Below are positions 40,343 to 49,774 of a DNA stretch of 64,000 nt, in pieces. The position numbers and the translations under genes are program-made. Every line of letters begins with the position of its first letter. The first letter of the stretch is position 1. The notes beneath the pieces were generated by a model. It ran no database searches. It was not told the origin of the DNA and worked only from the letters and a program-made list of their open reading frames with translations. Source of the stretch: DASPKM01 sp035628135 (GTDB lineage: Bacteria; Bacteroidota; Bacteroidia; Chitinophagales; Chitinophagaceae); assembly GCA_035628135.1 (NCBI GenBank), contig DASPKM010000013.1:124001-188000 (forward strand). The letters are read 5' to 3'.

Positions 40343-42766
40343 TCAGTAGGTGACTGGTGGCAGCACGATCACCGTTACGGTGTCGGAATCCTTTGCGCCA
40401 CCATTATCGGTAACTGTCAGCGTGAAAATATACATCCCAGGCACCAATCCTGTAACCGTTGTTATGGCGCCTGATGGATTGGTTATGCTATACGACGCAG
40501 GCCCGCTGGTTTTTGTCCACGCATAGCTTGATATCGTTCCGTCTCGATCGTTTGACAATATACCGACAAGCACTGCTGTCGAAACAGGTGATTGAACGAC
40601 CAGATCAATTCCTGCATTGGCAACAGGTACCTGGTTTCCCGGGGGGCTGTAAACAATTATTGCCCGTGGCAAAGGATCGGCAAATATGGTATAGGCCCCG
40701 TCTGTGATCGTTATAGAAGTTTCCACAGCTGTTCTGGATGTTGCAGACGGGGTAATCAGTGACCCTGTTATATTGGTCAGCCCTGTTACCTGGTAAGTGT
40801 CCATGCCGGTACTGTCCAATACTGCAAATTCATACATTACACTGTCCGGCTCACTGATGTGCTGGTATTTAAAAACATGAAGGCCCCGAAACCTGGTCAC
40901 TACTGAATCAACGAACTTATAATCCGCCAATCTCAGCTTCCTGCTATTGGTATAATAGTCGGCCGGCCAGCTTTGTGGCTTGTCGTTGTAATCAACCGGC
41001 CTGTCGAACTTGCCGTTATTGCCATCTATTGCATCGTATCCCGGATTGTTGCCGGCATCGATCTCATCTATCGCGCAATACCAATAGTGCTGGTATAGTC
41101 CGCTTGCAGTTGCAATAAATTCCAATTGCGTTGCGCCTACTCCGTGACTTAGCAATCTGCTTAAAGCCGAACCGGCAACAACATAACCTGGAGCGGCCAA
41201 TTGCGACACGCTGAATGTTTCATCCGAAGTAACAGGGTAGCGCTTATAATATCCCTTTTGATAAGTGTCTTCCGTAATGGAAACCTTGATATTGGGATTA
41301 CCTGTTTCGCGGGCCATGCCGTTTACAAAATGTATGTTCTTGCGCCAATCGTCCCAATATCCCGGGCTCACCCCATAGTTCCCGATCTGCTGATCGGTAG
41401 TAGGGATATAAGGGAATGAATCTGTTTTTAGTGTATGGATGGCGTGGAAGTCAATGCCATCCAGCGGAATATTCCTGCTTCGCTTTTTTAGCTTCAACAA
41501 CATTATCATTGCTTTTGCGTCATCATAATTATAAGCCTCGAAACCGGCTGCAAAAACCAGCACGCGCGGGCATCTTTTTTTCACGCTGTCATACACACCA
41601 TCTACCTCGGCCGCGCACTCGATGGGGTTTTTAAAGGCATTCGGAAATCCAAATAAAGTGGGCTCATTGTTTACGCCGAGTATCATCAGGAATCCCTTCC
41701 CGACCGTACTGTCGCCGTTATACGTTCTTACGTTATGCCGCGGGCTGTCTGCGCAGGGGCCGCCGATCAACGCCTGGATGCCCATATAATATCCCTTGCG
41801 GGAATAGCTGGATGATAATTGGGGATCGCTCGTAATGGTATTCGTGCCCCATCCCTTGGTGACGGTGTGGCCGGCAGCGGCCAATTGTGCTTTATAATAT
41901 GCATTATCGTTGAAAATCGCTGCAAATTGAAAATGCTTTCTACGGGCCAATGCCTCATTGTATTTAAATGAATTGAACCCGTACCCGCCCATATTGATGC
42001 GCTGTGACCCGTGCGGTTGGTTTTCATCGTCCTGGAACATCTGGTCGAATGTTCTTGCAAACGACGAATCGCCGGGATTGTTCACAAAACTGGTATCGCT
42101 CCATGCGGTATCCTGTTGATTCTGCAGATTGAAATGTCCTACGATGTTTCCTATCTTTCGCGGCTTCCATTGCTGCACGGCCCAATGCGCAAGATTATAG
42201 GTAGTGTCTGCCAATCCCGTTGGAGATCCATAAAAACTTATCTGCGATACATCGGGCCAAAGTCCGTTGAATAAATTGGTCCTGCGCATTACCACAAACG
42301 CGAATTGGACCTTATCGCCCGCGGTCGCATTGATCTTTGTGGTGACCGGTAGTCCTGAACAGCTACCACAGGTAGTGATCACATAATCGGGGGTGTAATT
42401 TTCAGGATTGCAAATGGTGTCCCATTTAGGGGCGTTATTGCGGTCGAACGTGAATATCCAAATGGTATCTACAGAGCCCGACCTGTCGTAAAATTTAATC
42501 GAATCCAGGTTGTATTCTGCCTGGAAGTTGATCATGCCCCGCCATCCCTTACCGCCCAGGCTGTCGCGGTTAAAGTCGGCCACGTAGCGGACAATGCGTC
42601 CATCATCGCTTGCAGACGCAGTGAAATATTTATACAAGCCGCGACTGCCCTTCCTCGTTGCTCCGGAGAAATCATAAGTGATGCTATCGCCTGAAGGAAG
42701 GCGGACTGACTGACTGTAACTAAATGCAGAAGTTAATAGGATAAGCAGGATGAACAGTTTTCTCAT
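40343..42766 (-). CDS. Secreted clan GH-A-like hydrolase with PKD domain
   Basis: 807 residues from the ATG at 42766; an upstream frame to 42814 adds 16 residues before a clean signal peptide (LILLTSAFSYSQ). The central part looks like a TIM-barrel hydrolase of clan GH-A: GVNNEPTLFG contains the acid/base NEP, and KVSITEDTYQKG, later, could hold the nucleophile Glu. The N-terminal region has a beta-sandwich character (residues about 20-190). The last 90 residues are a PKD-like fold (AGIDLVVQSP, SNDRDGTISSYAW, YIFTLTVTDNGGAKDSDTVTV). No T9SS sorting domain follows, which is odd for a PKD protein. I cannot place it in a numbered GH family. It is the first gene of the PUL in this direction. Confidence 0.6.
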   Translation of the reverse strand: MRKLFILLILLTSAFSYSQSVRLPSGDSITYDFSGATRKGSRGLYKYFTASASDDGRIVRYVADFNRDSLGGKGWRGMINFQAEYNLDSIKFYDRSGSVDTIWIFTFDRNNAPKWDTICNPENYTPDYVITTCGSCSGLPVTTKINATAGDKVQFAFVVMRRTNLFNGLWPDVSQISFYGSPTGLADTTYNLAHWAVQQWKPRKIGNIVGHFNLQNQQDTAWSDTSFVNNPGDSSFARTFDQMFQDDENQPHGSQRINMGGYGFNSFKYNEALARRKHFQFAAIFNDNAYYKAQLAAAGHTVTKGWGTNTITSDPQLSSSYSRKGYYMGIQALIGGPCADSPRHNVRTYNGDSTVGKGFLMILGVNNEPTLFGFPNAFKNPIECAAEVDGVYDSVKKRCPRVLVFAAGFEAYNYDDAKAMIMLLKLKKRSRNIPLDGIDFHAIHTLKTDSFPYIPTTDQQIGNYGVSPGYWDDWRKNIHFVNGMARETGNPNIKVSITEDTYQKGYYKRYPVTSDETFSVSQLAAPGYVVAGSALSRLLSHGVGATQLEFIATASGLYQHYWYCAIDEIDAGNNPGYDAIDGNNGKFDRPVDYNDKPQSWPADYYTNSRKLRLADYKFVDSVVTRFRGLHVFKYQHISEPDSVMYEFAVLDSTGMDTYQVTGLTNITGSLITPSATSRTAVETSITITDGAYTIFADPLPRAIIVYSPPGNQVPVANAGIDLVVQSPVSTAVLVGILSNDRDGTISSYAWTKTSGPASYSITNPSGAITTVTGLVPGMYIFTLTVTDNGGAKDSDTVTVIVLPPVTY

Positions 42767-43180
42767 GACAAACTCCTCGTCAGGCTTTCTCATGCCCGTA
42801 ATACAAACTAGCAACAGATAGTTTTAAAAAAACCCGTTTTTTCACCCTATTTGCTGTTCGCTTCTTCGGGGAAATTTCCCCTTTTCATTTACAGCTTTGG
42901 ATTCCGGCATTTTAATTCCCAGGAAACATCTTACCTTTCATTCACCCACATTCAGCTAAGAAAAAAATTATCCAATTCTTTAGCATTGACCTCCTATCAA
43001 AACTGATTAAATCTTCTGGCAAGCAAGTGCACTTACTCAGATTAAAATCTACATTGAACAGTTTGGAAATGGCCAAGTGGTTATGACTCTGCTTCGAAGG
43101 TAATTACCTGCATGTTGTTCACCTTATTGTACATGCCTAAACCTTCTTTTATGCGGTCCTTGTTATTTATTGCTGCTATG
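42767..43180. other. Intergenic region with scattered remnants
   Basis: Mostly AT-rich, non-coding sequence. On the minus strand from about 43168 to 43081 an open run reads IKEGLGMYNKVNNMQ and ends in a stop after ITFEAES, the possible tail of an unknown gene that was cut by the IS remnant beside it. No complete gene, promoter or terminator is evident. Confidence 0.4.
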
Positions 43181-43261
43181 TTATCTGCAATTTTGCTGGT
43201 CGGCCTCCTGGATAATCTGAAGCTTCTGCTCTACAGAAAACTTCCTTCTTGCTTTTGACAT
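43181..43261 (-). pseudogene. IS3-family transposase OrfA remnant
   Basis: 26 codons from the ATG at 43261 read MSKARRKFSVEQKLQII and continue QEADQQNCR before a stop. This is the standard start of an IS3-type OrfA (the helix-turn-helix N-terminus), after which the gene is lost. TGTCCTAGCCCACTAAAT on the minus strand near 43325 may be the left terminal end of the element. Confidence 0.7.
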
Positions 43262-43362
43262 ACCCTAAATTTAAGTGACTAAATTGATTTGATAATTTAG
43301 TCCAGTCATTTAGTGGGCTAGGACACAAAACGCCTAACTACTTCTCTGATTTTTTGTGTTCA

Positions 43363-43557
43363 TTATTGGTCTAGGATAATTATTTGCAGTGGCTCGCGAG
43401 CAAGTATCAGGACATCAAAGACCCCATCGTCGTTAAAATCAATAATGGCGCCACCATTGGGCCCTTCCTCACCGAGGACTGTGCAACTGGAAAAAGTTAC
43501 TATTGCAAGTAACAACACGATAAATAGCCTTGTAGCTTTAAGGTTTAATAGTTTCAT
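43363..43557 (-). CDS. Small putative lipoprotein
   Basis: 64 residues, MKLLNLKATRLFIVLLLAIVT and then the lipobox FSSC (Cys near 25), so it is probably exported and lipid-anchored. The short mature part has an acidic stretch (DFNDDGVFDVLILARE) like a calcium-binding-like or dockerin-like DxNDDG loop. The function is unknown. It stands alone between remnants. Confidence 0.6.
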   Translation of the reverse strand: MKLLNLKATRLFIVLLLAIVTFSSCTVLGEEGPNGGAIIDFNDDGVFDVLILAREPLQIIILDQ

Positions 43558-43609
43558 AATTGTCAGTTTAATGGTTATAGGTAGTTACAGATGACCTTAG
43601 ATTGATAAA

Positions 43610-43705
43610 TTACAGCTTAATGACTTTAATTGTCTGCCTGTTTGCACCTTGTACCACTTTTACAATATATATCCCATTGGCACAGGTTGCTCTGAGAATA
43701 ACAGA
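43610..43705 (-). pseudogene. Remnant of a T9SS C-terminal sorting domain
   Basis: The minus strand reads ANGIYIVKVVQGANRQTIKV and ends IKL with a stop at 43610. This is the characteristic last 25 or so residues of a T9SS type A sorting domain (GxYxVKV...xKxIxL). The upstream part of the gene is missing, so a once-secreted protein has been destroyed here. Confidence 0.7.
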
Positions 43706-44136
43706 TTTTTATTTGTAATCATTGTAAGCGTCGAAAAATGCCAAAACCTAGCCAGGGCTTAGCGCTACTTCAGATGCTGGCTTGAAAGAGAAACGGCTTA
43801 ATATACATTCTTTAGATAGGTGGAGATTTCATAGAGGGAAAGCCTTAGAAATATTCCCGTCCCATTCAAATATGGATGCATGTATTCCGGTGAATGAATT
43901 CCACTACTATATTAGGAATATTTTTTATTATAAAAGAGGGGTTTTCACGGTTTTTTTAGGCTAATTAAATTCGTATGTTATAGTGAAGCGTGCTTAAGTG
44001 CAGGTAGTATTACCAACAATCCACTCTAGGTGGGCTTTATACGAGGGTATATTGACAATTGGGGGGAGTTATGAGGTTTGGATGTAGTTAGGCAGCCAAT
44101 ACAGACATCATAATCACATCCGGGCATTGTGCCAGG
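43706..44136. other. Intergenic, nothing recognised
   Basis: About 430 bp of AT-rich sequence. A plus-strand open frame of 60 codons at 43782-43964 has no signal, domain or ribosome-binding context. No terminator or promoter is convincing. Confidence 0.5.
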
Positions 44137-44799
44137 TCACTTCTTCAACGTTTTTTCGATCCAGGTTTTACAGGTGTTTGTAAGTACAGGAATAATATCT
44201 TGTTTTCCGGCTTTAAACGCGTGGTCCGCCCCCTCTATGGGCACCAGTGTGCTAAGCGGAAGTGTTTTACACACCGCCTCTATTAAATTGAATGTAGCCA
44301 ACTCATCCCGCGTTCCCTGCAAAAAAAGCATGGGAGCTTTTACATCTTTTAGATGCGCCGCCCGCTCAATAGAAGGTTTGCCGGAAGGATGAAGCGGAAA
44401 GCCGAAGAATACGAGGCCTTTGACTATTGATAATCCCGTGGCTGCCAGGTATTGTGAAGACATGCGGCCGCCAAACGATTTACCAGATACAAATAATGGA
44501 AGCGAAGGGTATAGCGCACGTGCATGGTCAATTGCCGCGGCAATGGTTTTGTGCGCAACTGCCGGAACATCCGGTCGTTTTTTTGTATGCTCGGTGAAGG
44601 GAAAATTAAACCGCAGTGTAGCAATGTTCATTTCGGCAAGCGACTTTGCGATTGCTATCATAAAAGAATGATTCATTCCCGCACCCGCACCATGGGCCAG
44701 CGTCATAATGCAAATGGGTTTTTCAGGAACAATGTATTCGCCCGAGACGGTTCCAATATCGGGCGAGATAGAAAGTGAAATTGGATGCTTGTCCACCAT
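44137..44799 (-). CDS. Small alpha/beta hydrolase (KANL3/Tex30-like)
   Basis: 220 residues, no signal peptide, so cytoplasmic. The fold motifs are LAHGAGAGMNHSFM (oxyanion loop), ATLRFNFPFTEH, the nucleophile elbow SGKSFGGRMSSQ (Ser near 110), FLQGTRDELA (Asp near 165) and IEGADHAFKAG (His near 195). This is the dienelactone hydrolase/Tex30-type family, with unknown substrate. It lies 7 bp from the small coiled-coil gene to its right, and both are on the minus strand, so the two are probably one transcript. Confidence 0.85.
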   Translation of the reverse strand: MVDKHPISLSISPDIGTVSGEYIVPEKPICIMTLAHGAGAGMNHSFMIAIAKSLAEMNIATLRFNFPFTEHTKKRPDVPAVAHKTIAAAIDHARALYPSLPLFVSGKSFGGRMSSQYLAATGLSIVKGLVFFGFPLHPSGKPSIERAAHLKDVKAPMLFLQGTRDELATFNLIEAVCKTLPLSTLVPIEGADHAFKAGKQDIIPVLTNTCKTWIEKTLKK

Positions 44800-44806
44800 T
44801 TAATAA

Positions 44807-45085
44807 TTATGCAGCAGGTTCGGAACCCTCGCCTAATTTATTTTCTGTTACGAAGGTATCTCGGAATTCAGTGAACTCGGCAAGTAAGGCAGTAGATTCT
44901 GAAAGCACGCCATCCATGCGTTCGTATACGTCCGGTATTTTTTGCTCGAGTATTTTATTGCCAAGGTTGATATTCTCGGCTTCGACCTGTGCAATTTTTT
45001 TCAATAAGGCTGTTCCGCTATTATTTATGTCTTCTAACTCGCGTATGATTTTATTGATCGCATTAAGCTTCTGCAGGTTATCCAT
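44807..45085 (-). CDS. Small helical protein
   Basis: 92 residues, from an ATG at 45085. Nearly all helical, with an amphipathic heptad pattern (LNAINKIIRELEDINNSGTAL, IAQVEAENINLGNKILEQ) and an acidic Glu/Ala tail. There is no signal peptide. It is the first gene ahead of the hydrolase, 7 bp apart. The function is unknown. Confidence 0.6.
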   Translation of the reverse strand: MDNLQKLNAINKIIRELEDINNSGTALLKKIAQVEAENINLGNKILEQKIPDVYERMDGVLSESTALLAEFTEFRDTFVTENKLGEGSEPAA

Positions 45086-45317
45086 AAAAAATGTTTTAAT
45101 GGGGCTGTATACTTCTGTGAATACTGTACCCGAATGTAATATAATTTAACAGCTTTAGTGCTGGGCACGGTATAGGTTTTCGGTAATCCAAACGAAATAT
45201 CCACTGAAATCCCGTCTCAATCTTCCACGTCGGCTTTTTGTCCCCGGCAGGAACTCCTACTGGTTAAAAACTGCTTATTTGCAGATAGTCATAAGATCTT
45301 TAAGCTAAGCTTTAAAT

Positions 45318-46292
45318 TTGGTAAAATCATATGTCGTGCTTTATTCAGTGATCTTATTAGTTCAGCTTTTAAACTATTCTAATGAGAAAATTAATGAACC
45401 CTCTTCGACCCCTGTACCCAGATGGGGGCATGTACTTGTTTATGATCCCGTCCGGAACACGATGTTGCTATTTGGAGGCAGAGCTGTAACTGATAATTAT
45501 TTTGATGATACGTGGATCTGGGACGGCAAAGAATGGAATAAAAAAGATTTGAAGGGACCGTCGGCCAGAGGGTTTTGTGCGGTTACTTTCCATGAAGGCC
45601 GAAAATCAATTATACTGCATGGGGGCAGAGGCAATAATTCAGTCACTTATTCCGACACCTGGGAATGGGATGGAGAAAAATGGTCGTTATTGCAAGCTGA
45701 TAGTGATTATAAAGCTGACCACCACCACATGGTTTATATTGCACCAGAACAGCGGATATTGGCTTTTGGTGGATGGGATGGAACAAAAGTGACAGGCGAA
45801 ACCTGGTCCTGGACGAATATGAGTTGGAAAAAATTAAATGTTGCTTCGCCGCCAAAGAGAGCGGCCTATGGCATGGCGTATGACAGGACACTCAATAGGG
45901 TAAAATTATATGGGGGTTTATGGGTCGATGGACAATATGCAGATATTTGGGAATGGTATAACGGATCCTGGAATTTGAAAGGTGGATCGTACGATAACTC
46001 ATCATTAGATCATCATTCGTTATTTTATGATGAGAAACTTAGATATGTCCTCGGTTTTGGTGGAAAGAACTATAGGTATAAAGCTCAAAATAATACATTT
46101 CGCATCCACGAAGGAAGTTTGCTGACAGTGACAAGCAATGGGCCGTCGGCCCGTTATAGCTTTGGGATTGCCTATGATAGCAAAATGGAAAGTGCATATC
46201 TGTTTGGCGGGAAAGAGCTAAAAGGAGAGATTCAAATAGCCTTGAATGACTTTTGGAAATGGGATGGAAAAACCTGGACAAAAATTCAATAA
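45318..46292 (+). CDS. Kelch-repeat six-bladed propeller protein, possibly secreted
   Basis: 324 residues. The start is a TTG at 45318, with no in-frame ATG before blade one, so the beginning is uncertain; a hydrophobic stretch (LYSVILLVQLL) may be a signal peptide or anchor. Six Kelch repeats of about 48 residues are seen, each with a Gly-Gly pair and a Trp (LLFGGRAVTDNYFDDTWIWDG, HGGRGNNSVTYSDTWEWDG, AFGGWDGTKVTGETWSW, LYGGLWVDGQYADIWEWY, LGFGGKNYRYKAQN, LFGGKELKGE). Kelch propellers bind proteins or sugars. No neighbour suggests a partner. Confidence 0.7.
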   Translation: MVKSYVVLYSVILLVQLLNYSNEKINEPSSTPVPRWGHVLVYDPVRNTMLLFGGRAVTDNYFDDTWIWDGKEWNKKDLKGPSARGFCAVTFHEGRKSIILHGGRGNNSVTYSDTWEWDGEKWSLLQADSDYKADHHHMVYIAPEQRILAFGGWDGTKVTGETWSWTNMSWKKLNVASPPKRAAYGMAYDRTLNRVKLYGGLWVDGQYADIWEWYNGSWNLKGGSYDNSSLDHHSLFYDEKLRYVLGFGGKNYRYKAQNNTFRIHEGSLLTVTSNGPSARYSFGIAYDSKMESAYLFGGKELKGEIQIALNDFWKWDGKTWTKIQ

Positions 46293-46644
46293 GGTAAGTA
46301 TCTGAAAGTTTCGACTATTCTTTGCCGGGCTGTCGAATACGGAACTCCGGGCAGCAAATTTTTAAAGATGCCGGTGCATAACTTACCCGCTCAATGTCAT
46401 TCACAGGACGAGCATCTTGTGCGTCCTTAAGGCCACCGTTTCTGTCCAGTGTATGAAAGCCATTCCTCATTGGTACTGATTACAATTTGAAAAATCAAAT
46501 TCCAGCGCATTGGCTGATGATTTTTAATCAGGATAAAATGAGAAGCAATGAGGAACTGGGGGCAACAATAGCAATAAAAGAGCCTTGTAATGCTAAGCTT
46601 ACAAGGCGTAAAATTTTATGAGAATTGTATTGTTCCTTTATAAA
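46293..46644. other. Intergenic region with one terminator
   Basis: 352 bp without a gene. GCCTTGTAA (46582-46590) pairs with TTACAAGGC (46599-46607) around an 8-base loop, 38 bp after the stop of the minus-strand lipoprotein gene, with a T-rich run on that strand. No other feature stands out. Confidence 0.6.
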
Positions 46645-47568
46645 TTAATATGGCAGGATAGCGGTGTAGGTATTCCCTCCCGGGCCTGTCCAGGATAATT
46701 TCATATAATACAAGCCAAGGCCCGGACACGAAGTGGGGGTGCCGCTGGCGTTCAGCCCGAATGTAGCTGTTGCGGTTCCGATACCATCATGTTTTACCTG
46801 GCCTCCGGTAAGTCTGAATGAACAATCTTGCCTGATCACCAAGGGTTGAGTGATGGATGTTGTAAACGTATGATCAAACCTGTTAACACCCCATTCAGCC
46901 ACACCCGTAGTGTTGCCTTCAGTATGATTGCCGGTAATGCTCAACACCACGCCCCCATCATACGTAAATGTATGTTTACGGGCCACCTTCCAATTGCGCG
47001 CGGTATTATCATCGAATTTGATAGACATTCCGCCGCTTGACACAGTATGTATGATAGTTTGAAGGGCAGCCAGATTATATAATAGACCGCCAGTTACATT
47101 GGTGAAGGTCTTGGCGCCGCTGATAGTAATGCTTTTGTTATCCTGTATACGGGTGATCTTTACATTCTGGTAGGTGACTGTAATCGATGCGCCGGCATTC
47201 TTCCACTGAACACCTTGCGCCATGGATACTATCACGGTACCGGTCCGCTTCCATGCGGGATGACAGGTAAGGCTACCATCATAGGTAAGGGTGAGCGTGC
47301 GTGGATTGCTGACGGAGTCATAAGCAATAGTAGCATCGCAAATAGTTCCCAATGCTCCCTGGACTTTCCCTGAAAAGGCAGGCGAGGTTTCCAGTGCAAT
47401 GTTTATATCTGTAGCAATTGCATTGAACTGGTTGGAAACAATGTTCTGATCATCGGCATGTTTGCTGGCTTCCGTGTTGTTATCGGATTCCGTGTTTTTT
47501 TTACAGGCTGTGAAAGTAGTGACAGCTGCCAGTATGAGCACTGGTACAATTCGGGTATGTATGTTCAT
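46645..47568 (-). CDS. Putative secreted lipoprotein of unknown function
   Basis: 307 residues from the ATG at 47568, with lipobox TFTAC (Cys near 22) and Lys-rich start after it; a longer frame to 47739 would add 57 residues that do not look like a signal peptide. The body is beta-rich with repeated T-x-T and V-x-V strands and ends NTYTAILPY. There is no known domain. Confidence 0.7.
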   Translation of the reverse strand: MNIHTRIVPVLILAAVTTFTACKKNTESDNNTEASKHADDQNIVSNQFNAIATDINIALETSPAFSGKVQGALGTICDATIAYDSVSNPRTLTLTYDGSLTCHPAWKRTGTVIVSMAQGVQWKNAGASITVTYQNVKITRIQDNKSITISGAKTFTNVTGGLLYNLAALQTIIHTVSSGGMSIKFDDNTARNWKVARKHTFTYDGGVVLSITGNHTEGNTTGVAEWGVNRFDHTFTTSITQPLVIRQDCSFRLTGGQVKHDGIGTATATFGLNASGTPTSCPGLGLYYMKLSWTGPGGNTYTAILPY

Positions 47569-47868
47569 AAGGACAATTTTGAATTGAGATATGAACGGCA
47601 GAAATCGGTGATTGTTGCGTGAAGTAAAATTGAATGTAGCAGTCATTTCCAAAAACGTCAAAATCAAGCAGTAATGGAAGTTAATTTTGGGCCAAACTAC
47701 GCATAACCACAGCCCTGAACTTATTCCCAAAATTGGCATATTCGAAGGGGATATACAGGAACGTTGAAGAAATTTATTTTGAAGATGAAGGTTTCGAAGT
47801 ATAAAAAATTAGATACCTTTCTAGTGGTTTAAGATGCTGTAAACCGGGTTACCTACAACTTATCAAAG
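47569..47868. other. Intergenic, nothing recognised
   Basis: About 300 bp between two divergent genes. It presumably holds both promoters, but I could not assign a clear TAnnTTTG or -33 element to either. Confidence 0.4.
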
Positions 47869-48588
47869 ATGAAAGGTTTCGCAACTGCCATCATGATAAT
47901 TGCCTTTGGTCAACAGGCTCTCGCCCAGCTATCGGATTTTTATTCCAGTTCCAATTATTCAAACTTTGTAAACAATTTGATTTCCAATAGCATTTGGCAA
48001 TCATCCATGGAAAGCTACACGAAACAATACAAACCGGGTTCGTCTGCTTCCAGGTCAAATTCAAATGCATCCAGCAGATCATTACCCATTGAAATTCCCG
48101 AATACAGAAGATATCCGGTGGTTCAGTTCAAGTCAACCGGCACACGGCTAACACTACAGGAATATCTCGATGCCGTTCAAGCCAGTGCGAAGGAGAAGGA
48201 CGAATTAAAGAAAGTAATCCTGAAAATGTTCGGCCAATACGAAGCTGCGGCTAAAGCCAAGGGCTATCCCAATGACTGGGCTTTGGCATATGTTTCCTGC
48301 GTTGGTCTTAATAGCCACATCTATCACGGACAGACAGAAAAACCGCTTTTGCCTTTCGAACAAAATGTGGGATTGCGTGACGTTGTAGCTGAATACGCCA
48401 CTGATAATGGGATTTTCAACAATGTAACGGACCGCCAAAAACAAGAGCTATATGAGCTCTTGTTGCTGCTGGGCGGACTCACCTACCACTACTATGAAAA
48501 AGCCATCAAAGAAAACAATGTTGAAGAGATAAATAGTTGCAGGCTCGTGGCGGAACAGAATCTGCGCCAGTTAGGCGTCTTGCGATAG
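47869..48588 (+). CDS. Secreted hypothetical protein (DUF6683-like)
   Basis: 239 residues, signal peptide (MKGFATAIMIIAFGQQALAQ). A Ser/Asn-rich spacer follows (SSASRSNSNASSRS), then a helical domain with a conserved RYPVVQFKSTGTRLTLQEYLDAV, KGYPNDWALAYVSCVGLNSHIYHG and KQELYELLLLLGGLTYHYYE. I think it matches a Bacteroidota domain of unknown function; the exact family name is from memory and uncertain. The role is unknown. Confidence 0.65.
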   Translation: MKGFATAIMIIAFGQQALAQLSDFYSSSNYSNFVNNLISNSIWQSSMESYTKQYKPGSSASRSNSNASSRSLPIEIPEYRRYPVVQFKSTGTRLTLQEYLDAVQASAKEKDELKKVILKMFGQYEAAAKAKGYPNDWALAYVSCVGLNSHIYHGQTEKPLLPFEQNVGLRDVVAEYATDNGIFNNVTDRQKQELYELLLLLGGLTYHYYEKAIKENNVEEINSCRLVAEQNLRQLGVLR

Positions 48589-48610
48589 GGGTCTGCAAAA
48601 AATGGGGTAT

Positions 48611-48796
48611 CTAGCTTGTAGCTAGTGACAGTAGCTTCTTGGGAATTTTCTTAGGTGAAAACCTCCATATCGATCGAATGAATAGCGTAGGGCACAATAA
48701 TTCTTTCCAGGAAAAGTCATAATAGAATGTTTCTTTTTTTTGCCCGAACGCGGAGCAGTACAGGGAGAGTGTGATAAATATCAGCTTCAGTCTCAT
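48611..48796 (-). pseudogene. Truncated 5' end of a secreted protein gene
   Basis: 61 codons from an ATG at 48796, signal peptide MRLKLIFITLSLYCSAFGQ, then KKETFYYDFSWKE and a drift into unrelated codons. The start resembles secreted proteins that begin with a (Y/F)YYDxxWK motif and are far longer. It looks like a gene cut short. Confidence 0.5.
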
Positions 48797-48804
48797 GCTT
48801 TATT

Positions 48805-49638
48805 TTAGCGTGATGCTTTTGTTGAACTGGCGGTACTTTCATTTTCATCAACTGCGGCTATGCTCGTTGAGGTTTCAGGTTTTATTGTTTTCCATTCCTT
48901 GTACAGCAGGAATCCCCCCAGCAGTGTGGCTGCAAGGCCGCTAAAAAGCACTATTTGTTTCGCTTCCTTGTTTATCCTGGGGTTGCTACTGTAATTGTCC
49001 ATGAAGATGGAGTAGATTTCTTCCGAAGTGGTCCGCTTCTGGGTGAAGAATTGATCTTGAGTAGACAAGATCATCGATAGGACGCCAATAATTACAAGGC
49101 CTATTCCAATTTGCTTTTGTGATAAAGCAGTTGTTTTGTTAGTGGGGGCCAAATTACCTGGTGTTGTATTACCAACAGCCGTATCAGCGGTTGTTGTGGT
49201 AATGGGCGCTACGTTTTGCGGCTGGCTTCGCATAAAGGGCAATATTACGGCAGCAATGAGCGTCAGCCAGAAGCCTATTCCCAATACGCTACCGAGGCCT
49301 TCAAAGGCTGAGCCGGAAATGCTGCCGCCGCTTTCATCAATTTGCAGTAAAATAATTACGTACACTATCACAATCGATAAAATCGGCGCGCTGAAAAGCA
49401 GTCCCTTTGAAATGGGATAGTTTTCATTATTAAATGCTGCGTTATAGGCGATGATCCCTGCGGACACCGGGACCAGCACCAACAGGTATTTTACCGGGTT
49501 ATCTATTAACGGTGATGCCTGCCCGAAAATCAGGTCCCAGGCGCTCACGCCGACAATGTACTTGATCCAGGGCATAAAGAAAGCAGCAAGCAATACAGTT
49601 GCTGCGGCGATGACGACGCCCTTTTTGTTGGATTGCAT
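48805..49638 (-). CDS. Multi-pass membrane protein of unknown function
   Basis: 277 residues, with about five to six hydrophobic segments: 7-25, 45-65, 78-97, 118-138, 178-195 and 230-247. A Thr/Asn/Pro-rich linker (VAPITTTTADTAVGN, residues 147-172) connects the halves, and the tail is Ser/Thr-rich. There is no catalytic motif and no known family. It ends 9 bp from the truncated gene at 48611. Confidence 0.65.
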   Translation of the reverse strand: MQSNKKGVVIAAATVLLAAFFMPWIKYIVGVSAWDLIFGQASPLIDNPVKYLLVLVPVSAGIIAYNAAFNNENYPISKGLLFSAPILSIVIVYVIILLQIDESGGSISGSAFEGLGSVLGIGFWLTLIAAVILPFMRSQPQNVAPITTTTADTAVGNTTPGNLAPTNKTTALSQKQIGIGLVIIGVLSMILSTQDQFFTQKRTTSEEIYSIFMDNYSSNPRINKEAKQIVLFSGLAATLLGGFLLYKEWKTIKPETSTSIAAVDENESTASSTKASR

Positions 49639-49774
49639 AATCAGTTGGTTTGGTTTGACGATAAATGCCGTTGTTTACCGAGGAGGGCGGATAGCTGATA
49701 GAGAAGGACAAATTACGAAAAATTGGAAAAAGAAATGGAGGAATTTACATATGGAAACCGCATTCCAGGCGGTT

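Noticed and set aside
43782..43964. Plus-strand open frame of 60 codons
   Set aside because: No signal, domain, homology or upstream elements; AT-rich intergenic context.
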